DNA of 6,036 bases from Pedosphaera sp. (GCA_009695405.1 SIAZ01000217.1:1-6036), one strand, 5' to 3'; positions 1 to 6,036 are shown, counted from the stretch's first letter. A program made the numbers and translations. The notes: generated from the sequence alone by a model not told the origin.

Positions 1-81
1 CTCCTCACCGCCATCCTCATGGAAACCTCCGATGAGTGGGAAACCGGACGCGCCTACTTCTCCGACCCATCCCAATCCTAA
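1..81 (+). CDS. IS256-family (mutator-type) transposase, C-terminal fragment
   Basis: The reading frame is open from base 1 and ends at a TAA, giving 26 residues that read LLTAILMETSDEWETGRAYF and then a short polar tail. The pattern (A)xLMExSDEWxTGRxYF is the characteristic extreme C-terminus of IS256-family DDE transposases, which cut and paste an insertion sequence through its terminal inverted repeats. The catalytic domain lies outside the window, so I cannot say whether the whole protein is intact. A likely right-hand terminal repeat follows 43 bases after the stop, as expected for this family. Recognition rests on a short motif, but one that is distinctive. Confidence 0.8.
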   Translation, partial: LLTAILMETSDEWETGRAYFSDPSQS

Positions 82-123
82 ACAACCAACCAACCCCCAC
101 CTCCAAATTCAGCCTTTGACTCT

Positions 124-149
124 TTTACAGAAAAAAAGTTGCGCGGCCG
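124..149 (+). repeat. Candidate right terminal inverted repeat of the IS256-family element
   Basis: The sequence begins TTTACAGAAAAAAAGTTGCG. Right ends of IS256-family elements commonly read TTTACA(C/G)A followed by an A/T-rich run and then a G/C-containing outer end, and both this pattern and the distance from the transposase stop fit. The matching left repeat is off the window, so this is recognition by resemblance only. Confidence 0.5.
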
Positions 150-481
150 TTTTTATCTCGAACCACTAATATTCATACACCTAAATTCACTTATTTTTGT
201 AAAATCCTTAAAAATTTCGCTCTTTTAACAGAAACAGAACTCTGACTGAGGTGAAATCGCATTGATGAGTTCCTCGTAGCCTACTAATTAGGCTAACTCT
301 CCTTGCAATGCCTGGCCAAAATCTTTCGCCCTAAGCTTCGCTAAAACTAGCCGCATCCAACGCGATTAGTCTAAGTTCAAAGGCGGAGAATGAGGATCCT
401 CTAAAGTTTCTGCAAATTCCCTCTCGAAAACCTTTTCTTCCCTCCGTTGAACAGCCACCGAGACATTCCCCCAGATGCAAA
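150..481. other. Gene-free stretch between the insertion sequence and the decarboxylase gene
   Basis: I find no convincing reading frame on either strand. The first 80 bases are AT-rich. A partial echo of the IS terminal sequence occurs at 220-234, and a 7-bp perfect stem-loop occurs at 277-295. The right part (about 300-480) is more mixed in composition, with stop codons in all frames, and shows no recognisable protein fragment. It is the 3' flank of the decarboxylase operon. No hairpin followed by a T-run, read on the - strand, was found to serve as a clear intrinsic terminator. Confidence 0.6.
277..295. repeat. Short perfect inverted repeat (stem-loop)
   Basis: TAGCCTA and TAGGCTA form a perfect 7-bp stem around the 5-base loop CTAAT. 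Neither strand has a T-run after the stem, so it does not look like a Rho-independent terminator. It lies about 190 bases beyond the decarboxylase stop codon. It could be a 3'-end RNA structure or chance. Confidence 0.4.
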
Positions 482-2008
482 TCAAAGGCTTTGCTGATCC
501 ACCTTCGCCTTCACCTCAGGATCCATGCGGATCAAGGGTGGCCAGGATCGCTTAAAGCCTTCACCCAGCAGCTTGCGGGTGGCATCAAATCCCATTTTGC
601 TGCCCACGCCAATTTCGTTCGTTGCATGATCTAAGACGTCCGAGGGGCCTCGAGTGAAAAGACTATCTCGTTGAGGATCGGTATCGGCAAAAAGATGGAA
701 CAAAACTTCCGAGGTCTTGTGAACATTGACGTCGTGATCTACCACCACAATATACTTGGTGAACATCATCTGCCCCATCCCCCAAAGACCATGCATAATT
801 TTGCAGGCTTGATAGGGATACGTCTTTCGAATGGAGACAAAGACAAGATTATGAAAGGTCCCTTCAGCCGGGAGCGCAATATCGACAATCTCGGGGAAAT
901 TCATTTGGAAAATAGGCAAAAACAGCTTCACTGAGGCCGCACCGATATAGAAATCTTCCATCGGCGGGATACCGACAATGGTCGCTGGATAAATGGCATG
1001 ACGGCGGTGAGTAATCGCAGTGATATGGAAAACGGGATACGGCTCGGGTAGCGTATAGTAACCGGTATGATCCCCAAAAGGACCTTCCATTCGCAAGGGT
1101 TCGATCGGATCCACATAGCCTTCGATCACGAAGTCAGCGTTCGCCGGGACCTCTAAGTCATTGGTTTCACACTGAACTAGATCTACCGCTTTTTTTCTCA
1201 AATAGCCGGCTAACAAAAATTCATCGAGTCCATCGGGTAAGGGGGCCGTGGCCGCGAAGGGATACATTGGATCCCCACCCAAAAAAAGCGCTACCGGCAT
1301 TCGTTTACCCGTCTCGTAGTAGCGGCGACCGTGCCGTGCGGCGACCTTCTGAAGCTGCCAATGAACACCGGTGGTCCGATCATCGTAGATCTGGATTCGA
1401 TACATACCTAGATTACGGTCTCCGGTATCTGGATCGCGAGTGACCACACAAGGCAAAGTCATAAAACGCCCCCCATCTAGAGGCCAACAACGAAGAATTG
1501 GCAGATCAAGAAGTGTCGGTGGCTGTCGGTTCAATGATTCCGGCCTCTGCCAATTAGGTGCATCGGGCCACGGTTCAGTGCGAGATGCCGGCGCGTCGAA
1601 GCGATGGATAACATCCTTACAAGGTCCGGTCTTTACCCGACGCGGTTTGGCATGCCGCAAGTCGAGAGCAAGACCGAGCAACTTCATCGCTTCTTTTATG
1701 GAGGACGGAGGCTTGGCTTTCATCAACCCCCCTAATTCAGCGGCAACATTATCCACGCGAAGAGCATTCATGCTCATCGCCATACGTTTCCAAGAACCAA
1801 GGGTGTTTATAGCAACAGGGAACTGCGAAATAACGCCATTGACGGTGGGTTTCTCGAAAAGGAGTGCTTGGCCACCGCCCGGCTTTTTCATTTCACGATC
1901 GGCGATTTCGGTCATCTCCAACTCGGTCGCTACCGGGTAAGAAATACGACGCAATTCACCTTCTCGGTCCAAATGTTCAATCCAATCACTAAAGGAATCG
2001 AAAGCCAC
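482..2008 (-). CDS. ubiD: UbiD-family prFMN-dependent decarboxylase (probably quinone biosynthesis)
   Basis: The 508-residue product matches UbiD along its length (E. coli UbiD has about 497 residues). UbiD enzymes use prenylated FMN, supplied by a UbiX partner, to decarboxylate aromatic acids in ubiquinone or menaquinone synthesis; the enzyme is cytosolic. By comparison with Fdc1 and E. coli UbiD, the catalytic Arg is R204 in NLGMYR (199-204) and the acidic pair is E308 and D313 in EGPFGDHTGYY (308-318). Metal ligands are likely N199 and E263 in DEFLLAG. The usual histidine ligand after HWQ is unclear: Q220 sits near it, with H216 and H226 close by. The C-terminal block NEIGVGSKMGFDATRKL (464-480) is typical. 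The pattern resembles futalosine-route menaquinone decarboxylases (MqnL type) more than enterobacterial UbiD; that subtype call is inference. The start is GTG at 2008, because MAFDSFSDWIEHL aligns with family N-termini. It lies 47 bases after the transporter gene, probably in one transcript. Confidence 0.93.
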   Translation of the reverse strand: MAFDSFSDWIEHLDREGELRRISYPVATELEMTEIADREMKKPGGGQALLFEKPTVNGVISQFPVAINTLGSWKRMAMSMNALRVDNVAAELGGLMKAKPPSSIKEAMKLLGLALDLRHAKPRRVKTGPCKDVIHRFDAPASRTEPWPDAPNWQRPESLNRQPPTLLDLPILRCWPLDGGRFMTLPCVVTRDPDTGDRNLGMYRIQIYDDRTTGVHWQLQKVAARHGRRYYETGKRMPVALFLGGDPMYPFAATAPLPDGLDEFLLAGYLRKKAVDLVQCETNDLEVPANADFVIEGYVDPIEPLRMEGPFGDHTGYYTLPEPYPVFHITAITHRRHAIYPATIVGIPPMEDFYIGAASVKLFLPIFQMNFPEIVDIALPAEGTFHNLVFVSIRKTYPYQACKIMHGLWGMGQMMFTKYIVVVDHDVNVHKTSEVLFHLFADTDPQRDSLFTRGPSDVLDHATNEIGVGSKMGFDATRKLLGEGFKRSWPPLIRMDPEVKAKVDQQSL

Positions 2009-2055
2009 GGGCGAAGACTATCATCGGAATGAATCAGAGCAAAGCGTTCGACACT

Positions 2056-3042
2056 TTACTCTGACAACTTTGAATCAGCGGATAAACGTCCCCAACGAAC
2101 GGCCAAAATTCCACAGACGAACAACTGGAGTGGATGATAAATGAGCACAGGTAGTACGATCAGGCCAAAGGCAGGGTGTCCATCAAAGAGGATTTTGGCC
2201 ATTGGAATACCCGATGCCAAAGTTTTCTGAGGGGCACAAAAAGCGGCAGCTAAGTGATCCGCTCGATTCAACTTCAAAAGGCGCGAAGCAACTTCGGTCA
2301 AGCCCGCTACGATCACAAAAAGAAGAAGAGCCCCCACAGAGGCAAGGGCCATGACACTCGGTCCGTGGAGCGTCCACAGATTAGACTGAACCGAGTTACA
2401 AAAGGCCGCAAAGACGAGGAATAATATACATAGGCTCGCTAAGTTGGCTGCAATTTTTTTGCGGCCATCCATAAATCTCGAAAGGCGCAAGCGAAGAAGT
2501 TGCCCGAGGGTTAAGGGTGCCAACAGTAGGCTAATAATTTCAATAAAGAGAGGACCCAAAGGCTGCGAAATTCCTTCCTTACGCAGGAGCCAAGCAATCC
2601 ATAGAGGAGTAATAAAAACTCCAAGAACATTAGATAGAACGACATTAAAAAGAGCACCTGCAGTGTTTCCACCCGCCACCCCAGTGAGGACGACAGAAGA
2701 AGAGATTGTGGATGGAAGAACACAAAGATAAAGAAAGCCGAGGGCAAGATCCGGGGGAAGGAAGCGTCCCAAAAGCTGATTTAACCCAATGCCTAAGAGT
2801 GGAAAGACAAGAAAAGTCACACCTTGAACCAGCAAATGCAATCGCCAGTCGGTGAGCCCTTTCCTCAATGCGGAGGAAGGAAGGGTCAATCCTTGGAGTA
2901 GGAAAATGAAAACGACCGCAGCCTTGGTCGTGGACTGCGATTGATGCCATCCGTAAGCAGCACCCACTGTGGGAAAGTAAAAGGCTAACCCGACACTGAG
3001 CGGCAGGCAAAAAAGGAACCAATTACGAGAAAGAAACAACAT
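2056..3042 (-). CDS. Bile acid:sodium symporter-family transporter (SLC10A7/YfeH-like)
   Basis: This is a very hydrophobic 328-residue protein with about nine or ten predicted membrane spans. It carries the SBF-like family pattern (human SLC10A7, E. coli YfeH). The first conserved half-helix region is CVLPSTISSSVVLTGVAGGN (residues 107-126), running on to AGALFN. The second is FCAPQKTLASGIPMAKILF (268-286), followed by LIVLPVLIYHPLQLF. These correspond to the two crossing helices of the transport core. It should act in the cytoplasmic membrane, but the substrate is unknown for this subgroup. I chose ATG at 3042, because MLFLSRNWFLFCLPLSVGLAF opens directly into the first helix as in relatives. 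A TTG at 3099 would add 19 mostly polar residues and is less likely. Neither start has a good ribosome binding site. It is the first gene of a probable pair with the downstream decarboxylase and is divergent from the broken methyltransferase. Confidence 0.9.
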   Translation of the reverse strand: MLFLSRNWFLFCLPLSVGLAFYFPTVGAAYGWHQSQSTTKAAVVFIFLLQGLTLPSSALRKGLTDWRLHLLVQGVTFLVFPLLGIGLNQLLGRFLPPDLALGFLYLCVLPSTISSSVVLTGVAGGNTAGALFNVVLSNVLGVFITPLWIAWLLRKEGISQPLGPLFIEIISLLLAPLTLGQLLRLRLSRFMDGRKKIAANLASLCILFLVFAAFCNSVQSNLWTLHGPSVMALASVGALLLFVIVAGLTEVASRLLKLNRADHLAAAFCAPQKTLASGIPMAKILFDGHPAFGLIVLPVLIYHPLQLFVCGILAVRWGRLSADSKLSE

Positions 3043-3300
3043 GATCAAATTGAACCGAGTCCGCCCAATGAGATGCTCCTGATTGATCCACTTTAGCAAG
3101 TCTAGGATGAGAACCTAACCTGATCGATTGACTGCCTGAATCGCAGGTCCAGGCTGAATTGTCTTTTCGAGGCCCATTTAGTTCTACGCCCACAAACCAT
3201 CCAAAATTACTTCGTCGAGGAAAATTCGGGAGTAATGACACTTGGAATCGGAAACTGACTCGTTCCAATCTCAAGCGCATTCGATTGAAATGAGCACAAA
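3043..3300. promoter_or_regulatory. Divergent intergenic region with an inverted repeat
   Basis: These 258 bases separate the 5' ends of the transporter gene (-) and the broken methyltransferase gene (+), so promoters for both must lie here. I could not find a -35/-10 pair close enough to consensus to assign. An imperfect inverted repeat at 3242-3268 (TTGGAA-t-CG ... CG-TTCCAA) lies 33 bases before the methyltransferase ATG and is the best candidate for a protein-binding site. The role is inferred from position only. Confidence 0.45.
3242..3268. repeat. Imperfect inverted repeat, possible operator
   Basis: TTGGAA at 3242-3247 is mirrored by TTCCAA at 3263-3268. The symmetry extends inward as CG/CG if one T is bulged, leaving a spacer of about 10 bases. 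It lies between the two divergent genes, near the methyltransferase start. It may be a repressor site or a leader hairpin, and chance is not excluded. Confidence 0.3.
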
Positions 3301-4372
3301 ATGGACGAAATAATTCCGGCGTCGAAAGTAAACAGACCGATTATCGCGGCTCTCAGGCCTGATTTTCCTGAATCTGGGGGAGTACCGCTCTGGATGGATG
3401 CATCAGTCCGCCCTGAACACCAAGCTCGACGATTGCATCGATCTCTTGAATCAGGAACCATTCCAACTGGAGAACTCTACACCTCCCCACATCAAGCGGC
3501 GAAATGGTTAGCTGTGCACGAAACTTGGTCGCCAGCACGGCAAAGTTCCACAGTCCAAGACCTTTACGACACATTTTTTGAAGCCCTGAGCCACAAGAAC
3601 CAAAAGCAGCCTTGGTCATCTCGTATCATTGGGATGTGGGGGTGGACAAAAAGAGGAACGTTGCCTGAAAGCACTAAAGCAACCGCCTGAAGTCGCTTTG
3701 CTCCTCGATATCAGCCCCACGCTGGCCATGATTAGTTACAAGCGAATCTCCCCATCGTGCCTGACTCATGCGGGGGGCATCGATCTTGAGGCGAATCTGT
3801 GCCTACCTAACTGGGTCCACTCGCTGGTATCCTCCAATGACCTTGGGGATAAACGCCCCCCGATTCGGAGGATCGTTTTTTTTCTCGGACTTTTACCCAA
3901 CTGACCCATCGCTGCTGCCTGGCATTTAATGCGTGCTTGGACGAATCCTGGAGACTATTTGGTGGTCAGTGCAAACCTCGCCTCCGAAGAAGAAATTGCT
4001 CTCGGACTTCCATCCATTCTGCCTCAGTATGAAAACCGCGAAACACGCGACTGGATCGCTGCTTTCTTCGAACTTCACGGTCTACAAAATGTTGCCAATG
4101 AACTTTTTTATCAGGTCGAATCTGTTCTTGGACATGAAACTCAAATGGCGCGAATTCGAGTCTATTGGCACCCAAAAAAGCCAACCCTCCTCGAATTACC
4201 TGGATTAACCCCAGTCATTTGGAAATCGGGCCAGACTATTCGTGTCTTTGAAAGTCTGCGTATGACCGCAAAGGCGGTTGAGTCGCTCGCCTCCGATAAC
4301 GATTTGGCGTTACGTTTCCGGCAAGTCGATCAATCGAACCAAGAAGGTGTATTCCTTTTTGAGCGAACCTGA
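3301..4372 (+). pseudogene. Broken SAM-dependent methyltransferase of the EgtD-like (histidine-specific methyltransferase) family
   Basis: Three pieces together give the roughly 357 residues expected of an intact family member. Piece 1 (3301 to about 3600) carries the N-terminal motif RRLHRSLESGTIPTGELYTS and KWLAVHETWSPAR. Piece 2, one frame over (about 3602-3901), carries the SAM-binding loop VSLGCGGGQKE (glycines at 3632-3646), the acidic residue of LLLDIS at 3707, and RIVFFLGLLPN. Piece 3 (3905-4369), in the same frame as piece 2 but after a TGA at 3902-3904, carries NPGDYLVVSANLA, LPQYENRETRDWIAAFF and the C-terminal EGVFLFE. The order matches the family exactly, so one gene has been split by a frameshift and a nonsense codon. 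Intact relatives methylate small amines or amino acids such as histidine in ergothioneine synthesis; the substrate here is unknown. ATG at 3301 follows an in-frame stop at 3286. The conserved motifs remain readable, so decay appears recent. Confidence 0.85.
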
Positions 4373-4433
4373 ATGCGAGGGTCGCCAGTACTCCAACTGA
4401 TCAACGGGGTAGCCCTCGGTGAAAACGATCGAA
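4373..4433. other. Short tail-to-tail junction
   Basis: The broken methyltransferase (+) and the alkyltransferase gene (-) converge on these 61 bases. CGAGGG at 4376-4381 and CCCTCG at 4413-4418 could pair, but the 31-base loop and absence of a T-run make a shared terminator unconvincing. Confidence 0.3.
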
Positions 4434-4970
4434 CTATAGAGAGGCTCCACAGCGCTGACGGGGAGAAGAAACCCGAAAACCCTCCGCCTCTAGCAACCTC
4501 ATTTTGCGCTCAGTGCCCCAACGATATCCTTCAATCCCTCCCGATCCTAGAATCACCCGATGGCAAGGAATCAAGTACCCAACTGGATTGACTGAGCAGG
4601 CTGCCCCGACAGCGCGCGCTACTCTCGGATTTCCAATTTTTTGTGCCAAACAGCCATAACTGACGACGACGCCCCAAGGTATTTGGGTTAAAGCCTGCCA
4701 GACCCTCCTCTGAAAAACGGTGCCACCAACCAAAACGGTCAATGGAGAGAGAAACAATTCAGACTGATAAACACGCTTGCCTAGACCCTGAACGGTTGTG
4801 TCATCGCGATTCGATTCGAGCAGAGTCCAGTCTTGGCTTAGGTGACTGAATGTATGCCCGTCAGCATCTCGATCCCTTAAATCAGCATGAAAAGCTAAAT
4901 GAACGATCCCCTGCTTTGTCCAACCCACCGAACACAGCCCAAAAGGGCTCTCAAACCAACCCCAATTCAT
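4434..4970 (-). CDS. ogt: Methylated-DNA--[protein]-cysteine S-methyltransferase (Ogt/MGMT type)
   Basis: The enzyme repairs O6-alkylguanine (and O4-alkylthymine) by moving the alkyl group onto its own cysteine, a single-turnover suicide reaction. Numbered from ATG at 4970 (178 residues), the active site is IPCHRV with nucleophile C136. The helix-turn-helix part contains VVSYGCLAQ (Y105, matching human MGMT Y114), ARAVG (R119, the arginine finger) and NP (N128, the hinge asparagine exactly 8 residues before the cysteine, as in human MGMT). GYRWG and LLEAEG complete the C-terminal signature. All key residues are present, so it should be active. I chose ATG at 4970 because MNWGWFESPFG aligns with the usual N-terminus and gives a typical length. 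The frame stays open upstream to a TTG at 5057, adding 29 residues that may be a remnant of a longer Ada-like protein. The gene converges with the broken methyltransferase. Confidence 0.92.
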   Translation of the reverse strand: MNWGWFESPFGLCSVGWTKQGIVHLAFHADLRDRDADGHTFSHLSQDWTLLESNRDDTTVQGLGKRVYQSELFLSPLTVLVGGTVFQRRVWQALTQIPWGVVVSYGCLAQKIGNPRVARAVGAACSVNPVGYLIPCHRVILGSGGIEGYRWGTERKMRLLEAEGFRVSSPRQRCGASL

Positions 4971-5167
4971 CCGTTGACGAAGGTCAACAAACTCAGAATC
5001 GGATAGTGTCAACAAGTGGATCACCGGACTTAAGATCGCGTTAAACAAAGAGATCAAAAAATTTAGTGTCAGAAAAAGAAGGACTTTTCTCTAGCGATTA
5101 CACGAAGTTACCTCGCACTTCTCTCAACTCACCGAATGAACCCAATCCACCTCGTTTAACTCAAGTC

Positions 5168-5677
5168 CTAATAATCGTAGAGCCCAGCGTCTTTCGAATA
5201 AGGCCCACCACCACCGTCCGCGGAAGGAGCCCCTTCATCCATTAAACCGCCTAAAACATCACCCATGTCCGCTTCGATTTTATCAGGATCTTCACCCGCT
5301 TCCAGTCGCTTTAGTGCCACATCAAATTCTTTAGGAATTGAACCTGGCGGCATGACATCTTTCATTTTGCGAAGCATCACCGCCATATGCCTTGGATTAT
5401 TTTCGTCCAAATGATCCATAGCATTTTCCATTTCAGACATGGCTCTCGCTACCTTTGGATCCTCAAAATCCGGCATAGGCAGCTCTTCCTCGGCCCCTGT
5501 TGTTGCCGAAGCAACAGGTTCTGGGGAACCTGTAATCAGAGCAAAGCGACTTATCTCTTTGCTAAGTTTTTTAGAACCGCATTTGGGGCATTTAGGAGTT
5601 CCAGCCACAGCAATGCGTTTACTCAGGAATGAGAAAATTTTTCTGCATTTAGAACAGGCAAATTCGTAAATCGGCAT
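5168..5677 (-). CDS. FmdB-family zinc-ribbon protein with long acidic tail
   Basis: The N-terminus MPIYEFACSKCRKIFSFL followed by KCPKCGSKKL is the FmdB/regulatory zinc-ribbon domain, with one zinc held by C8, C11, C30 and C33. Residues 46-70 are low-complexity linker. Residues 71-147 form a charged, probably helical region including DENNPRHMAVMLRKMKD and PKEFDVALKRLEAGEDPDKIEADMGD. This part recurs in FmdB-like proteins of some deltaproteobacterial and PVC-type genomes, judging from memory. A Gly-rich, acidic tail ends the 169-residue protein. FmdB was named for regulation of formamidase, but most relatives, including this one, have no established function; a cytosolic nucleic-acid- or protein-binding role is a guess. 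The ATG at 5677 is certain because MPIYEF is the invariant family start. It is on its own transcript: 197 bases separate its stop from the next gene's ATG. Confidence 0.9.
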   Translation of the reverse strand: MPIYEFACSKCRKIFSFLSKRIAVAGTPKCPKCGSKKLSKEISRFALITGSPEPVASATTGAEEELPMPDFEDPKVARAMSEMENAMDHLDENNPRHMAVMLRKMKDVMPPGSIPKEFDVALKRLEAGEDPDKIEADMGDVLGGLMDEGAPSADGGGGPYSKDAGLYDY

Positions 5678-5949
5678 AGAGATTTTGAGTCGTCCGGAAC
5701 AAAACTGAGTTAAACTCTCATTTTGCTAAACCCAATAGGGTAGACATACCTCTTCTGAGAATTCCAAGCAAGCGCTGCCGAGTCTCAATCGAGCGGGCGG
5801 ATTCAAGTGGCTAAAGCAAGACGGCTAAGGCACTGGCGTCCGGTCATTGAGCCTCAGCGAATGTGGGCTTGGGTCGATAAGTATTGAATTGATAGATGGC
5901 ATGAGAGATAGCGGCCGCTCGGAACAAAGTTCAAGGTAGGCCTCTCCCC
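5678..5949. other. Intergenic region upstream of the zinc-ribbon gene
   Basis: This stretch must contain the promoter of the FmdB-family gene (- strand) and perhaps that of a divergent + strand gene. The only - strand candidate I could place is TTGGGT with TAACTC 17 bases downstream (roughly 5712-5740), a poor match to sigma-70 consensus, so I do not assign it as a site. A small palindrome, ACCC-aata-GGGT, overlaps the candidate. No tRNA, repeat array or protein fragment was recognised. Confidence 0.4.
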
Positions 5950-6036
5950 ATGAAAAGACATTCGAATTCTTCATCGTCTCTAAGCGTGGCATCGGACCCA
6001 CCGTTGCCAGTTCTCACTGCAGTAGATCCTCTCCCT
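5950..6036 (+). CDS. Possible start of an unidentified protein, cut by the window edge
   Basis: From ATG at 5950 the frame is open for 29 codons to the window end, encoding a serine-rich start (MKRHSNSSSSLSVASD) followed by PPLPVLTAVDPLP. The frame has stop codons shortly upstream (5890-5900), so the ATG would be the true start. A weak purine stretch, AAGGTAGG, lies about nine bases before it. I do not recognise the protein and the fragment is too short to call a family. It would be divergent from the FmdB-family gene. It could equally be a chance open frame. Confidence 0.3.
   Translation, partial: MKRHSNSSSSLSVASDPPLPVLTAVDPLP

Larger units (their letters stand above)
1..149 (+). mobile_element. 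Right end of an IS256-family insertion sequence
   Basis: This segment combines the transposase C-terminus (1-81) with a short AT-rich tail and a candidate terminal repeat. The element starts left of the window, so its left repeat and target-site duplication cannot be checked. The exact right boundary is inferred. It should lie close to 149, where the candidate repeat ends, but a few bases of error are possible. The insertion sits about 330 bases beyond the 3' end of the decarboxylase gene and does not interrupt it. Confidence 0.6.

Noticed and set aside
1440..1940. A 166-codon open frame on the + strand opposite the decarboxylase gene
   Set aside because: It lies wholly antisense to a strongly conserved gene, its product is Arg/Ser-rich without family resemblance, and it is explained by the codon pattern of the other strand.
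3590..3628. Programmed ribosomal frameshift in the methyltransferase
   Set aside because: No convincing slippery site with a stimulatory structure is apparent, the family is not known for recoding, and a separate downstream stop codon would still end translation.
3902..3904. TGA read as selenocysteine or as tryptophan
   Set aside because: Only a 4-bp hairpin follows within 30 bases, so no SECIS-like element is seen. Family members do not have Sec here. TGA is used as a normal stop by the methyltransferase gene itself and by the decarboxylase gene, and the gene also carries a frameshift.
3929..4372. A separate 147-residue protein starting at ATG 3929
   Set aside because: The sequence is the C-terminal half of the methyltransferase family, begins in the middle of a conserved block and has no ribosome binding site; it is best read as part of the pseudogene.
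4373..4591. A 72-codon + strand frame downstream of the methyltransferase
   Set aside because: It overlaps the conserved active-site end of the alkyltransferase on the other strand and shows no recognisable protein features.
5058..5167. A transcription terminator between the FmdB-family gene and the alkyltransferase gene
   Set aside because: The only pairing found (AGAAAA with TTTTCT near 5071-5092) is AT-only and imperfect, with no GC-rich stem followed by a T-run.
2032..5548. A 15-base exact repeat, AATCAGAGCAAAGCG, at 2032-2046 and 5534-5548
   Set aside because: One copy lies between the transporter and decarboxylase genes and the other within the FmdB-family coding sequence. With only two copies, no symmetry and no shared context, it is probably chance, although such a match is uncommon in 6 kb.

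Overview
The window looks like part of a bacterial chromosome with roughly balanced base composition. It carries housekeeping-type genes, one decayed gene and the edge of an insertion sequence. No gene start has a clear Shine-Dalgarno sequence, which is seen in several lineages outside the Proteobacteria and Firmicutes. The UbiD homologue is of the type I associate with futalosine-pathway menaquinone producers, including Planctomycetes/Verrucomicrobia-like bacteria. That assignment is inference from remembered family patterns, and I would not name a genus.

Layout, left to right. Bases 1-81 are the last 26 codons of an IS256-family (mutator-type) transposase on the + strand, followed by its probable right terminal repeat near 124-149. 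Bases 150-481 hold no gene. Next, on the - strand and transcribed right to left, are a SLC10A7/YfeH-like bile-acid:sodium-symporter-family membrane protein (about 2056-3042) and a UbiD-family prFMN-dependent decarboxylase (482-2008). They are 47 bases apart and probably form a two-gene operon. Divergent from them on the + strand is a broken SAM-dependent methyltransferase of the EgtD-like family (3301-4372), disrupted by one frameshift near 3590-3628 and one in-frame TGA at 3902-3904. It ends tail-to-tail with a methylated-DNA--protein-cysteine methyltransferase gene on the - strand (4434-4970). Further right on the - strand is an FmdB-family zinc-ribbon protein (5168-5677). The last 87 bases hold a possible + strand reading frame that runs off the window.

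How the genes work together. Only the transporter and decarboxylase pair looks co-transcribed, and no substrate link between them can be shown from sequence. The decarboxylase most likely acts in quinone synthesis, the alkyltransferase repairs O6-alkylguanine, and the zinc-ribbon protein has no known biochemical role.

I see no CRISPR array, tRNA, rRNA, phage module or defence system. The most informative points are the two-lesion methyltransferase pseudogene, the possible loss of an N-terminal domain from the alkyltransferase, and the IS edge with an echo of its terminal sequence 100 bases further on. I did not find a convincing new biological system here.
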